This document shows positions 8,518-16,493 of a stretch of DNA of 63,573 nucleotides, piece by piece. A program made the translations under genes and the position numbers. Origin of the DNA: Burkholderia gladioli (GTDB taxonomy: Bacteria > Pseudomonadota > Gammaproteobacteria > Burkholderiales > Burkholderiaceae). Below the pieces are notes generated by a model. The model was not told the origin of the DNA and searched no databases. It was given only the letters and a program-made list of their open reading frames with translations. Location: assembly GCF_000959725.1 (NCBI RefSeq), contig NZ_CP009320.1:1-63573 (forward strand), read 5' to 3'. How positions within the stretch are numbered: the stretch's first letter is position 1; each line of letters opens with the position of its first letter.

Positions 8518-8925
8518 CGCTTGCACAACTAAAGTTGTAGCTATGTTTCAACTCATGTTGTGTCTATCGCCGGCCGGCGAGATCCGCAGACGACGGCCAC
8601 GCCGGCGGACCGCCTGCCTCACCTGCTGGCGCAGCCGCCTCAGATGGTCTTCTGACCTGAGTCTCGCGGATGAACCGTGCCAGCGTGATAAGACCTCTTA
8701 TCTTGCTAGCGCCGACCGCCGCGGGCACTGGCGGCCCTGCCGATCGTCCATAGCGACACAAAATTAGTTGAAATCGCGCATCGAGATACAACTTTAGTTG
8801 ACGGCACAGCTCCGATAGCTCCAACTTTAGTTGACACGACATTCAGCCTCTCAGCCTTGCATGACAAGGGTTTCCGAGGGATATCGAGCGCGTCGCGGAT
8901 AGCTACAACTTTACTTGCGTGAGCG
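8518..8925. mobile_element. 408-bp non-autonomous (MITE-like) relative of the transposon
   Basis: Left end CGCTTGCACAAC at 8518 and right end, read inward on the other strand, CGCTCACGCAAG match the large element's ends. The inner 26 bases of the two terminal repeats are nearly identical (GTTGTAGCTAT in both). Motif copies lie at 8524, 8549, 8757, 8788, 8821 and 8905. There is no credible gene inside. It resembles a left end joined to a right end with the tni genes removed, but it has diverged from its neighbour, so it is not a recent deletion of it. Confidence 0.7.
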
Positions 8926-8930
8926 GCTAC
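8926..8930 (+). repeat. Target repeat GCTAC, right of the small element
   Basis: Third copy of the 5-base duplication, followed by CTAGCCATCACG, the 3' end of the small membrane-protein gene. Confidence 0.65.
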
Positions 8931-8937
8931 CTAGCCA

Positions 8938-9153
8938 TCACGCGTCGTGCCACATCTTCACGGCGAGCGGCACCCAGAAGCCGATTAACATGGCGAGCCC
9001 CGGATGTCCGGCACCGAAGGGCGCCGGCATCCCCAGGTACACCAAGCCGGCGAACGCCAAAACCATCCCGATCAACGCCAGCGCGAGCAGCATCGCGCTC
9101 GTCAGATCCGTTCTCCGCCCGCCTGCCTTGAACGGCTTCGCCTTCAGGTTCAT
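8938..9153 (-). CDS. Small two-helix membrane protein, 71 aa
   Basis: AAGGATC precedes the ATG at 9153. After a basic N-terminus (MNLKAKPFKAGGRR) there are two hydrophobic segments, about 18-41 and 50-67, with a cytoplasmic N-terminus predicted from the positive charges. Function unknown. Its stop lies 8 bases from the small mobile element; its original terminator is now at 3184-3208, on the far side of both insertions. Confidence 0.7.
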   Translation of the reverse strand: MNLKAKPFKAGGRRTDLTSAMLLALALIGMVLAFAGLVYLGMPAPFGAGHPGLAMLIGFWVPLAVKMWHDA

Positions 9154-9168
9154 GGTTGAGATCCTTTG

Positions 9169-9185
9169 GATTCACACGGTGAATC
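9169..9185. promoter_or_regulatory. Inverted repeat upstream of the membrane-protein gene
   Basis: GATTCAC-ACG-GTGAATC, a perfect 7-base inverted repeat, ends 16 bases before the start codon at 9153. It is placed like an operator between this gene and the parS array. Confidence 0.35.
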
Positions 9186-9273
9186 AATGGTGCCCCGCTG
9201 GCGACGCCCCGTCAACACGGCGCTGGCGGAACGAGGACGGCCCAATGTCGATGCAATGCGGGCACGGCTGCGG

Positions 9274-9293
9274 GATTCTCGCATGCGAGAATC
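9274..9293. other. parS: parS site 1
   Basis: Perfect 20-base palindrome with the core TTCTCGCATGCGAGAA (9276-9291). First of three copies upstream of parA. ParB-binding centromere sites are short palindromes of this kind placed beside parAB. Confidence 0.75.
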
Positions 9294-9336
9294 GCTTGAA
9301 ATCGGGGGCGGCGGCCTGCTCTCCCCTGCTGGAGAT

Positions 9337-9352
9337 TTCTCGCATGCGAGAA
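9337..9352. other. parS: parS site 2
   Basis: Second exact copy of the 16-base core TTCTCGCATGCGAGAA, 61 bases after the first. Confidence 0.75.
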
Positions 9353-9443
9353 CCGCCCTAAAAAGGGGCAAAAGAAGGTGAAGAACGGACGTGGCGGTAG
9401 TGAGTTTTTGATGACCGACGCTTGTGTAACGCCGTATGGAGAT

Positions 9444-9459
9444 TTCTCGCATGCGAGAA
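9444..9459. other. parS: parS site 3
   Basis: Third exact core copy, ending 9 bases before the -35 of the parA promoter. ParB bound here could repress the operon. Confidence 0.75.
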
Positions 9460-9468
9460 TTGTTTGTG

Positions 9469-9497
9469 TTGACAAAGTGTTTACCGGAAAATAAGAT
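9469..9497 (+). promoter_or_regulatory. parA promoter with KorA-like operator
   Basis: TTGACA (9469-9474), a 17-base spacer and TAAGAT (9492-9497). The spacer contains GTTTACCGGAAAA, one base off the perfect palindrome TTTACCGGTAAA in the pilV promoter at 25101. The KorA/TrfB-like protein of the same operon is the natural candidate to bind it. Confidence 0.65.
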
Positions 9498-9554
9498 GAA
9501 AACAGTTCGGCCAATGCCGATTCTGTTCAACCTGATTTCGTAAGGCTGATCCCT

Positions 9555-10364
9555 ATGCGAGCAAATCACGCAATCAAGAAGCTGGTGCAAGCTCTCATGC
9601 AGACCGTGACCGTTGGCAACCAGAAAGGCGGTGTCGGTAAAAGCACGTTCAGTGTCCATCTGGCATTTCGCGCGGCCGAACTTGGCTATCGCGTTCTGCT
9701 GATTGACATCGATGAGGGCGACATATCCGAGGTGTTCGCGGAAATAGATGAAGGTGACGACACCGACTATTTGAAAGCGAGTCATCTTTTCACTGGCGCG
9801 ATCGACGGTCGCCGTCCGAGGCAAGTGCATGAGCGCATCGCCCTGATCGAGGCCGATGTTGACGTTCTGGACGTAGATGACATGCCGCTCGAAGTTATCG
9901 AACAGCCGCGCGCATCACTCGCAAAGCTGGCCGCCGACTACGATCTGTGCATTATCGATACTCCTCCGAATTTGCAGCGCCGCATGCTTGGTGCACTTAC
10001 AGCGTCGGATGCGATCGTATCTCCGTTCAACATCTCGCCATTTTCATTCGCACGCATGCCGAAGCTGCAAGCCACGATCGCCGGCGTAAAGGCGCAATAC
10101 AACCCGGAACTACGCCACCTCGGCTTTCTGCCAAACATGGTCAACAGCAAGTCGGTGAACGAAGTCGAGGCGTTACCGGAGTTGCGCGAGGCATACGGCG
10201 ATCTGATCTTTGATGAAGCGATAATTGCTCGCGCGTGCGTTGCTACTGCGCTGGCGCAAGGGCATGCGGTATGGCATCAGGCTCGTAGCGGTAACCAACG
10301 AGCAGCGGGGAAGGAAATGCGGCAAGCATGCGATGCAGTACTGTCGCGCCTTGGCCTGAACTAA
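9555..10364 (+). CDS. parA: ParA partition ATPase
   Basis: 269-aa deviant-Walker ATPase: KGGVGKST (24-31) is the Walker A with the signature lysine, followed by LLIDIDEGD and CIIDTPPN. ParA binds nucleoid DNA and positions plasmid copies through ParB-parS complexes. There is no N-terminal DNA-binding domain, so regulation probably relies on other proteins. Start at 9555 has AAGG upstream; an in-frame ATG at 9597 (MQTVTVGNQ) matches the usual family start and cannot be excluded. First gene of parA-parB-korA. Confidence 0.93.
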   Translation: MRANHAIKKLVQALMQTVTVGNQKGGVGKSTFSVHLAFRAAELGYRVLLIDIDEGDISEVFAEIDEGDDTDYLKASHLFTGAIDGRRPRQVHERIALIEADVDVLDVDDMPLEVIEQPRASLAKLAADYDLCIIDTPPNLQRRMLGALTASDAIVSPFNISPFSFARMPKLQATIAGVKAQYNPELRHLGFLPNMVNSKSVNEVEALPELREAYGDLIFDEAIIARACVATALAQGHAVWHQARSGNQRAAGKEMRQACDAVLSRLGLN

Positions 10365-10374
10365 GGGGAATGAC

Positions 10375-11370
10375 GTGAGCGCTTTCGGAAACAAAATTAG
10401 CAAGTTGTCGGAAATTCAGAAGCAGGGCGCTGCGGCTGCTTTGCCTGGCGAGAGGATCGAAGAGATCGATCCGGATCTGGTCGATTGCGTCAAGCAAATG
10501 CGCGGTAAGGACAATCCTGGCTTCACAATCGAGTCATTGACTGAGCTCGGCAATGACATGAAGCGAGATGGTCAGCACGAGCCAGCTGTGCTGCGGAAGA
10601 ATCTCAAGAAACCAGGGCGCTACCTCATGGTGGCGGGTGAGCGACGTTGGCGCGGGTGCAAGATCGTAGGTATCAAGCTCAAAGCCGTCGTGCGGGATAT
10701 GGACGACGAGCAGGCACGCCGAGTACAGCGTGCTGAGAACATCCAACGGGAGAATCTGACGCAACTCGAAATAGCTACTGCGCTGCGAGACGATAAGGTG
10801 AAACTCGGTACATTAGAGAAAGTCGCGGCGGAGTGGAACAAGGGACTGAATTGGGTAGCAGAGCGCATCAAGTTTCTCGAAGTTGTGGAAGCGGGGGGGA
10901 GAGCCAGTCAAGCCGTTGCAGAAGGGGTAACCGCCGATATCACGACGATCAACGACTTACATCGTCTCGAAAAAATTGATGCGGCAAGCGCACAAGCCGT
11001 GATCGAACAAGCGAAGACCGATTCTGGATCGAATGTCCGGAAGACCATTCGCAACAAGTTGAAAGCGGCAAAGCCGAGTACAAAGGAGGGTGAGGATGAT
11101 TCTCGCATGCGAGAATCATCGCAAGCTCGTGGTGAACGGGCGGAAGCAAAGAAGCCCAACGACACAGCTGATGCTGTCGCGCTAGTTACTGAAACGGTGT
11201 CGCAGGTGCATGCTCTGCGCGAGCAAATAGGGATGTTGTCGAAACTGTTCCAAGAACGACGTGACGTGTTTAGCGGAATGTCCCTGGACGTCGAGCAAAG
11301 TGTTGTCCTTGCGCGAAGCGAGCTTGATCGAACACATCAAGCGCTGATGAAATTGGTGGAATCCAAGTAA
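10375..11370 (+). CDS. parB: ParB partition protein
   Basis: 331 aa, GTG start behind AAGGGG, 10 bases after parA. The ParB N-terminal nucleotide-binding signature GERRWRG (88-94) and ENIQRENLT (121-129) are present, followed by a helix-turn-helix region and a long C-terminal coil likely used for dimerisation. A perfect parS core lies inside the gene at 11100-11115 and is translated as DSRMRES, an insertion in the linker between DNA-binding domain and C-terminus. Confidence 0.92.
   Translation: MSAFGNKISKLSEIQKQGAAAALPGERIEEIDPDLVDCVKQMRGKDNPGFTIESLTELGNDMKRDGQHEPAVLRKNLKKPGRYLMVAGERRWRGCKIVGIKLKAVVRDMDDEQARRVQRAENIQRENLTQLEIATALRDDKVKLGTLEKVAAEWNKGLNWVAERIKFLEVVEAGGRASQAVAEGVTADITTINDLHRLEKIDAASAQAVIEQAKTDSGSNVRKTIRNKLKAAKPSTKEGEDDSRMRESSQARGERAEAKKPNDTADAVALVTETVSQVHALREQIGMLSKLFQERRDVFSGMSLDVEQSVVLARSELDRTHQALMKLVESK
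11100..11115. other. parS: parS site 4, inside parB
   Basis: Exact core TTCTCGCATGCGAGAA, centred in a longer 26-base perfect palindrome (11095-11120). The site is kept within the coding sequence without breaking the frame. Confidence 0.72.
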
Positions 11371-11423
11371 ACCTGATATCTACGATCGGCAGATCGATCG
11401 GAGATATTGCATAAGGGATCTAC

Positions 11424-11756
11424 ATGCAACAGTTGGCCGATATGTACCGCTTGCCCGAAGACGATTTCAGGAGAGTAGCGGATCAAACTCGGATGAAGGA
11501 GCGCAGCCTAGAGGTTGCACGAGAGGTTTTGGTTGAGGGCAGGGGACTTTCGGAGGTCGGAGAGCGGCATGGAATGAAGCGCCAGCAAGTGCTGGCTATT
11601 CGTAACCGTTTTTTCGCTGAATACCTCCAGTCGTCGATGTTTCCGCCAAAATGGGTTAGAGCAACAGTTTGTGCCCCGCAAGATTTACTCGAAAAGTTCA
11701 TGTTCGAGGTCGAGCAAGAGCGAATCAAATATTTCTCGCAGAAAGGGGAGCGTTAA
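11424..11756 (+). CDS. KorA/TrfB-like transcriptional repressor
   Basis: 110 aa with AGGGA before the ATG. The segment ALVEGRGLSEVGERHGMKRQQVLAIRNRF-type helix-turn-helix (about 32-60) and the following PPKWVRATVCAP strand resemble the TrfB/KorA repressors of IncP plasmids, which bind GTTTAGCTAAAC-like palindromes. The similar TTTACCGG(T/A)AAA in the parA and pilV promoters is the likely target. It is the third gene of the par operon, so it would control its own synthesis. Confidence 0.75.
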   Translation: MQQLADMYRLPEDDFRRVADQTRMKERSLEVAREVLVEGRGLSEVGERHGMKRQQVLAIRNRFFAEYLQSSMFPPKWVRATVCAPQDLLEKFMFEVEQERIKYFSQKGER

Positions 11757-11766
11757 TTCGCTAGAT

Positions 11767-11782
11767 TTCTCGCATGCGGGAA
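11767..11782. other. parS: parS site 5 (one mismatch)
   Basis: TTCTCGCATGCGGGAA differs from the core at one position and lies 11 bases past the korA-like stop, closing the partition region. Confidence 0.6.
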
Positions 11783-11896
11783 ATTAGATCGTGTCCGTCG
11801 TCGGTCAGAAGATGTCACGCCTGTAGGGCCGGTTAGGCATATGTTCGTCGGGCTATGTCGGGATGGGGTTATGGGCCTCGATTGAGGGAGCACATC

Positions 11897-12547
11897 ATGG
11901 ATAATGTTAAGAACCAAGGTCGCGAGGTTTTCAATCAATATAATGGAGCGCATGCGCCGGCTTATGTAAGAGCGGATGCAAGTCGCCAACTGCGGTTTGT
12001 TCCTTCGACACTTGCTTGCATACCAGCCATGTTTCAAACATGGCTGCTGCTATTGGTTCTCGCCGCGGGATACGTCCATCTTCATTCTGACCATTTGTCT
12101 CCGATTGGGTCGCTGGTGTCGCAGCCTGGGCACGTTCACAAGTTGAAGCCACAAAGGGTCAACACATTTCCCAATGTTCCGATCTGGTGTTTCTTTGCCG
12201 CTGCTGGTGGCTTGGCCCTCGGACGTTTCGGATGGGTCCTGCTGGCCGTCAAAAGCAGGAGCATCACTATCGAGCCCGCTAGGCTTACCTTTAGTAGAGG
12301 TGTTCTCAATAGGGATGTGCATAGCCTGGAAATAACGCGGATAAAGAACGTGTCATCACATCAACGGTGGTGGCAACGCCCGTTCGGTATTGGCACTGTT
12401 GCCATCGAGACGACGGATTGGTCACGCCGGATCTTTCTAATGGAAGGAATGCAATATCCGCACGACCTGAGGGAGCGAATCATTCGAGCGGGTGTCGCAT
12501 CGAGGCAATGCTATGGAACGACCGAAACCTGGGTCAGTACGTTGTGA
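11897..12547 (+). CDS. Membrane protein with bacterial PH-like domain
   Basis: 216 aa, ATG at 11897 behind GAGGGAGC. Two hydrophobic segments lie near residues 44-65 and 95-115. The rest (ITIEPARLTFSRGVLNRDVHSLEITRIKNVSSHQRWWQRPFGIGTVAIET) has the pattern of the bPH2/DUF304 domain, where LTF.RG..NR and I.L.RI are typical. Role on plasmids unknown. It opens a stretch of lower GC content than its neighbours. Confidence 0.65.
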   Translation: MDNVKNQGREVFNQYNGAHAPAYVRADASRQLRFVPSTLACIPAMFQTWLLLLVLAAGYVHLHSDHLSPIGSLVSQPGHVHKLKPQRVNTFPNVPIWCFFAAAGGLALGRFGWVLLAVKSRSITIEPARLTFSRGVLNRDVHSLEITRIKNVSSHQRWWQRPFGIGTVAIETTDWSRRIFLMEGMQYPHDLRERIIRAGVASRQCYGTTETWVSTL

Positions 12548-12859
12548 TGTGAGCGGCAATGTGCGGGAAATGGCAATCAAGGAAAATGTACCGACTTGCC
12601 GGTGCCCCAGTTTGAGATGACGGTAAATGTTGCTTTGTCGCAACGTGGGAAGTGGTGATGAAGGGAGTCAACAGCCGGAAAGGCTTGCGCTGTGGGGTAG
12701 CAGGCAATATGTAATATTTAACCCGTTATTTCTATCAGGGTATCTTTTTTCCAAAGGAGACTATATCGTCTGTGGGCATGGCGGTCTCGCCAGAAGTCGG
12801 GGGCGGCAATGGCAGAGATTGACGCTGAGGTTTGCATCGGGTGGTAGAGATTTCTGAAC
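12548..12859. other. Gene-free interval
   Basis: No credible gene was seen. An AT-rich tract (TAATATTTAACCCGTTATTT near 12711-12730) and two short open frames without supporting ribosome sites are present. It may hold the promoter of the 12860 gene. Confidence 0.4.
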
Positions 12860-13438
12860 ATGATAATTGATTTTGTGCCTCTAGAATCTGAGAGACGAGG
12901 CCCGGCTATAGGGAAATGGCTTTCGCGCGTTGGTTTATCAACGAACGATGCTGCCGCAGTGACGACGATTCCTAATAAGCTGTTGATAAGCTGGATCACA
13001 TGCGAAGCAAAGATACCCGATGGAAGTTGGTCGGAGTTATCCTCATTCTTTTATACGCATGCAAACCAAAGTACCGACATTGCGGTGCTGAGGGATGCTG
13101 ACGGCGTACATCCCCTCGAAATCGTGACTCGTGGTTGCTATGTAGATCACATAGTGGCTCGAGACAACCGATCGGGCGTGGTTTCAATATATTCTCAGGC
13201 CGATCAATTTCAACCTGAAGGGGTGAGTTACCAGCTTTTTGATGCGGGAGTAAATGCCGACGCACTCGCAAAAATGGAAGCGTGGGCTGTCGAACTGCGG
13301 ACATGCGGTGACGAGGAAAAATTGCAGGCAGCGGAAATTAACCGGGGCCTTATACGAATGGCGCTTCAAAAGCACCTTCGGCAAAGCTTCGTGAAGATGA
13401 TTATGGCTGCCGCTTCTGAACATAGAGATTGTGGGTAG
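12860..13438 (+). CDS. Hypothetical protein, 192 aa
   Basis: The product is soluble and mixed alpha/beta, without signal peptide or membrane segment. The C-terminus is a long amphipathic helix (AEINRGLIRMALQKHLRQSFVKMIM). The ribosome site is weak (GAGATTTCTGAAC). I recognise no family. Lower GC and different codon use from the pilus and transfer genes suggest later acquisition together with 11897-12547. Confidence 0.6.
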   Translation: MIIDFVPLESERRGPAIGKWLSRVGLSTNDAAAVTTIPNKLLISWITCEAKIPDGSWSELSSFFYTHANQSTDIAVLRDADGVHPLEIVTRGCYVDHIVARDNRSGVVSIYSQADQFQPEGVSYQLFDAGVNADALAKMEAWAVELRTCGDEEKLQAAEINRGLIRMALQKHLRQSFVKMIMAAASEHRDCG

Positions 13439-13626
13439 TTTTTTTTGTACCCTGAGCGATACAGGCTGGTCTGTATTTTGATTGGTATACTGGCAGGGTG
13501 CCGGGAGTGCTTGGCGCATCTGCAGCGCTTTACAGCGGTGGTGACGTCGCGGGCAGCAGCTGGGTGAGCGAAAGGATCTTGGACCGAAGTCAAGTGGACG
13601 GAATTGGGGCTCGGCATAAATTGTTT

Positions 13627-13647
13627 GACAAATTACCCCAATTTGTC
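13627..13647. promoter_or_regulatory. Operator-like inverted repeat near a -35 sequence
   Basis: GACAAATT-ACCCC-AATTTGTC is a perfect 8-base inverted repeat overlapping TTGACA at 13625-13630. It stands upstream of the 13697 gene and the pilus operon. The -10 is unclear (TATTAT at 13653 is too far for a standard spacer). Confidence 0.4.
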
Positions 13648-13696
13648 CATCATATTATGGATACTTGTTGAAAATTTGCTCAGAGAGTTCTTCTAC

Positions 13697-13999
13697 ATGG
13701 CGATACTTCACCCTTTACGCTTCAAGAAGAGGGGAAGAATGCAGGGGATCTCAGCTCAGGAGCTTGCTTTTGCGTACCGGACCGGTGAGCGATTGGAGGT
13801 CCAGGTGGTTGAGCGTAGTGAGGGTGAGGGACAAAGGTCAAGCTGGGAGGTTGTTGTTGTTTTCCCGGACAAGGAAAAGAGTTTTGTGCTTCAAAGTGTG
13901 AGAGGCACTAAGAGAACTTGGCGTGACTTCGTGCGAATGATGAATTTCATTCGTGATACATGTCCAGGGATCAGGCAGATTCTTATCAATTTTGTCTGA
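13697..13999 (+). CDS. Hypothetical protein, 100 aa
   Basis: Start chosen at MAILHPLRFKK; an inner ATG at 13739 has the better ribosome site GGGGAAG. The product has basic patches and beta strands (LEVQVVERSEG, WEVVVVFPDKEKSFVLQS), then RTWRDFVRMMNFIRDTCPG. It lies 100 bases before the lytic transglycosylase that opens the pilus cluster and may be a regulator or small accessory protein. Not recognised. Confidence 0.6.
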   Translation: MAILHPLRFKKRGRMQGISAQELAFAYRTGERLEVQVVERSEGEGQRSSWEVVVVFPDKEKSFVLQSVRGTKRTWRDFVRMMNFIRDTCPGIRQILINFV

Positions 14000-14098
14000 A
14001 CACGTAGTGAGGCGGTTGAGGCTGGTGCGGACACACTAGCCTCAACCTGGCCACAAGCAGATTTGGGAACGTGGACCCATCGGGTCCGAGGACTACCT

Positions 14099-14653
14099 GT
14101 GGATACCGTTAGTATACCGCATAGAGGTGGCCGCAAGGCGGCCGCCGTCGCGCTCGCGTGCTTATCTTTGTTTCTCGGTGTAACCAACGTTTACGCCGAT
14201 TGTCTCGACGCCGCCGCGTTATACCACGGCGTGGACCCTTCCCTTGTTCATGCGATCGCTTCCATAGAGTCGGGATTTAAGCCAACGGCGCTTAACCTCA
14301 ATCGCAACGGCTCTGAAGATATCGGGCTGATGCAGATCAATTCGAGTTGGTTGCCAACGCTTGCGCGCTATGGCATCTCTCGCGCATCACTTTTCGATGC
14401 GTGCACCAATGCCTATGTCGGCACCTGGATTCTCGCTCAGAACTTTGCTCGCCTTGGCTTGACTTGGAACGCGGTCGGCGCATACAACGCGATGTCGGCG
14501 AACAAGCGTGTCCAGTACGCGCGGCGTGTTTACGCTGAACTCTTCAAAGTTATGCCGCGTGCAACGACTACTCAGCCGGTGAGCCCGGCGGTAGTTGCGC
14601 CGGTACCGCCAAGCAATACCGCCAGCGGTCTGTCCGTGGCCGAGACTGAATAG
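14099..14653 (+). CDS. Lytic transglycosylase of the pilus cluster (PilT of R64 nomenclature)
   Basis: 184 aa with an N-terminal export signal (AAAVALACLSLFLGVTNVYA) and an SLT fold: catalytic Glu in SIESGFKP (about 55), then DIGLMQINSSW and YNAMSANKRVQYARRVY. It cuts peptidoglycan to let the pilus through the wall. GTG at 14099 has GAGG eight bases before it; a TTG at 14063 is the only upstream alternative. A second transglycosylase, VirB1, serves the secretion system at 38950. Confidence 0.8.
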   Translation: MDTVSIPHRGGRKAAAVALACLSLFLGVTNVYADCLDAAALYHGVDPSLVHAIASIESGFKPTALNLNRNGSEDIGLMQINSSWLPTLARYGISRASLFDACTNAYVGTWILAQNFARLGLTWNAVGAYNAMSANKRVQYARRVYAELFKVMPRATTTQPVSPAVVAPVPPSNTASGLSVAETE

Positions 14654-15033
14654 AGATTCAGATGAAGCCGCGCGAACTCAATTCTCTTGCATTTAGCATT
14701 AGTAATGCTAACTATTGTTGCAACTCTAGAGTAGTTGTCGCGACTGAACCATTTGCCAGCGGACGCGAGCACTCTCACTCGCGTCCTCCCGTCAGCCCGA
14801 TCGCCCCTGATTCCGGGCATGACGGTTTCGCCGGGCGCGTTGGCCCCGCGTCCGGCTTTTTTTACAACCTACTCGGTGTCCTGTCCAAGCAGGCGATGCG
14901 ATTCGACTCCTGCTGGCTTTGCACGTGCAGGGCGTGGATATCGGGTTCCAAGCAATCTGAGGCCGTTCGGTATCGATCATACGCACCACGCCATGCCTTG
15001 ATAGGGGTAGGGAAAAAGAGTTTTCAGCGGCTG
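14654..15033. other. Interval before the pilL-like gene
   Basis: An open frame runs through this interval into the pilL-like gene, but its sequence looks non-coding. It holds a perfect 9-base hairpin GGACGCGAG / CTCGCGTCC (14761-14786) without a T tract, and CAACT-n7-AGTTG near 14720. A promoter for the pil operon is likely here but I cannot place it. Confidence 0.4.
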
Positions 15034-15918
15034 ATGCAAGGGCGCACGGTTCTCGGACTCATATGCGCGTGCGTGGTCCTTCCTGCGTGTGGCTCACTGT
15101 CCTATCACTCGATTGGTGGCGCAACGCTCGAGCCGAGAACGGAAGCTGTTTCTTGGAGCGACGCATCGGCGTTTCACCCTTTAGGACAGACTTGGAGCGG
15201 CCGTATTCGTGTAAGCGGTCAGCCTGTTCATTCGGCAGGCATAGCACGTCGCGTTCGACGGCCGGTGATCGCAAATTTCGATATACGGCTGGCCGACCTG
15301 ACACTCGCGAACACGATAGCGCGTTGGGCACTGGAGTCAGGAGCAACGATTCGCTGGTCCAGCTCCGTGACGGTTCCCGTTACGGCCAACAGTCAGCTAC
15401 GCGGAACGGTTGCCGATGCGATGCATTCGGTGGCGCAGGCTCTGGACGCGGGAGGATATCCACTGGTGGTCGCGGAAGCTCCTGCACATCATTTCTGGAT
15501 CATTGTCGATGCGCCGATAGTTAAGTCGGTGTATGGCGAGACGGACATTGTTGCGAACTTGGGTTTGACGTCGAACGCGAATGCAGCGCAAGACATGTCT
15601 GAAAAGCGAGGTACGGATGAGACCGTCTCCGGAGCGTCAAACTGGAGGCTGCTTCTTGCCGATCGCGACATCCGGCAGGCGCTCGCCCGGTGGGGGGAGG
15701 CGTCGGGCAATCCTGTTCGGTGGGATAGCGCGATCGTCGCACCGATCACAGCCGACTCTACGCTGACCGGCACATTCGACACGGCCATCAAATCAGTCGT
15801 CCGCGCGCTGCAAGAAGCGGGCTACCCCCTTGCGGTTAGCGGCCCCGATCCCACTACACGGACATACCGGGTTTTCCAAACTACCTCTCATACGGCGCTT
15901 GCCGAGGTCTTCCCATGA
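15034..15918 (+). CDS. PilL-like lipoprotein with two TcpQ/PilL C-terminal modules
   Basis: 294 aa. The N-terminus MQGRTVLGLICACVVLPAC is a lipoprotein signal. Two similar modules follow, around NFDIRLADLTLANTIARWAL and NWRLLLADRDIRQALARWGE, each continuing (T)IRW.S...PVTA.S.L.GT...A...V..AL...GYPL. This is the TcpQ/PilL C-terminal fold, which in type IVb pili helps the secretin insert in the outer membrane. The start at 15034 is set by the lipobox; the ribosome site is weak. Confidence 0.72.
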   Translation: MQGRTVLGLICACVVLPACGSLSYHSIGGATLEPRTEAVSWSDASAFHPLGQTWSGRIRVSGQPVHSAGIARRVRRPVIANFDIRLADLTLANTIARWALESGATIRWSSSVTVPVTANSQLRGTVADAMHSVAQALDAGGYPLVVAEAPAHHFWIIVDAPIVKSVYGETDIVANLGLTSNANAAQDMSEKRGTDETVSGASNWRLLLADRDIRQALARWGEASGNPVRWDSAIVAPITADSTLTGTFDTAIKSVVRALQEAGYPLAVSGPDPTTRTYRVFQTTSHTALAEVFP

Positions 15919-16493
15919 TGCGCTTGCCCCTTCAACAACGTGTGCAGTCGTTCGCGCTTGGGCTGATCGTGCTCGCGAGCATGGTGCATGCCGCTAACGC
16001 CGCTGATAGCGACTTGTCATCTGCAGTCCACATCGCACCATATCACCCAATTCAGCCAGCAGCGCCGTCTACCAAAATGCCAGTGACGAAGCCTGAACCG
16101 GGTGTGTCGCCAGCTGCGGTATCCGCAACTGCGCCGGCGTCCGCCGGCTCGAACGCTGCGCCTATTGTTCCGCCGGCATCGCTGTACCCATCCGAAACGG
16201 TTGTGACGGCTGCGCCGGTTCAGTCTCAAGATTTCGACAGCTCATATCGGCTTGCCGCAGGCACGTCGTTGCAGACGCAGCTACGTGAATGGGCACAAAA
16301 AAGCGGCTGGAATGTGATCTGGAATTTACCGCGTGATTGGATCGTTCCGGGTGATGCAGCCTACGGGCCTGATTTTCAGACGGCAGCAACACGTGTGATC
16401 CAGGATCTGGCGGCCACTGGAATCGACGTGCGCGCGGATCTGTTCACGGGTAACAAGACGCTGGTTGTGCACGAAGCAGGGGAGAGCGAGTAA
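15915..16493 (+). CDS. TcpQ/PilL C-terminal domain protein
   Basis: 192 aa; its ATGA overlaps the preceding stop and GAGG precedes it. Signal peptide ending AANA, a Pro/Ala/Ser-rich linker to about residue 105, then one TcpQ module (YRLAAGTSLQTQLREWAQKSGWNVIW). It is the third such module in two adjacent genes. Periplasmic; probably works with the PilN secretin encoded next. Confidence 0.75.
   Translation: MMRLPLQQRVQSFALGLIVLASMVHAANAADSDLSSAVHIAPYHPIQPAAPSTKMPVTKPEPGVSPAAVSATAPASAGSNAAPIVPPASLYPSETVVTAAPVQSQDFDSSYRLAAGTSLQTQLREWAQKSGWNVIWNLPRDWIVPGDAAYGPDFQTAATRVIQDLAATGIDVRADLFTGNKTLVVHEAGESE

Noticed and set aside
12627..12857. 76-aa frame between the PH-like gene and the 12860 gene
   Set aside because: No ribosome binding site, mixed low-quality sequence, and it overlaps the probable promoter of the next gene.
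14662..15033. N-terminal extension of the pilL-like frame
   Set aside because: The 124 extra residues are not protein-like and would bury the lipoprotein signal that begins at 15034.
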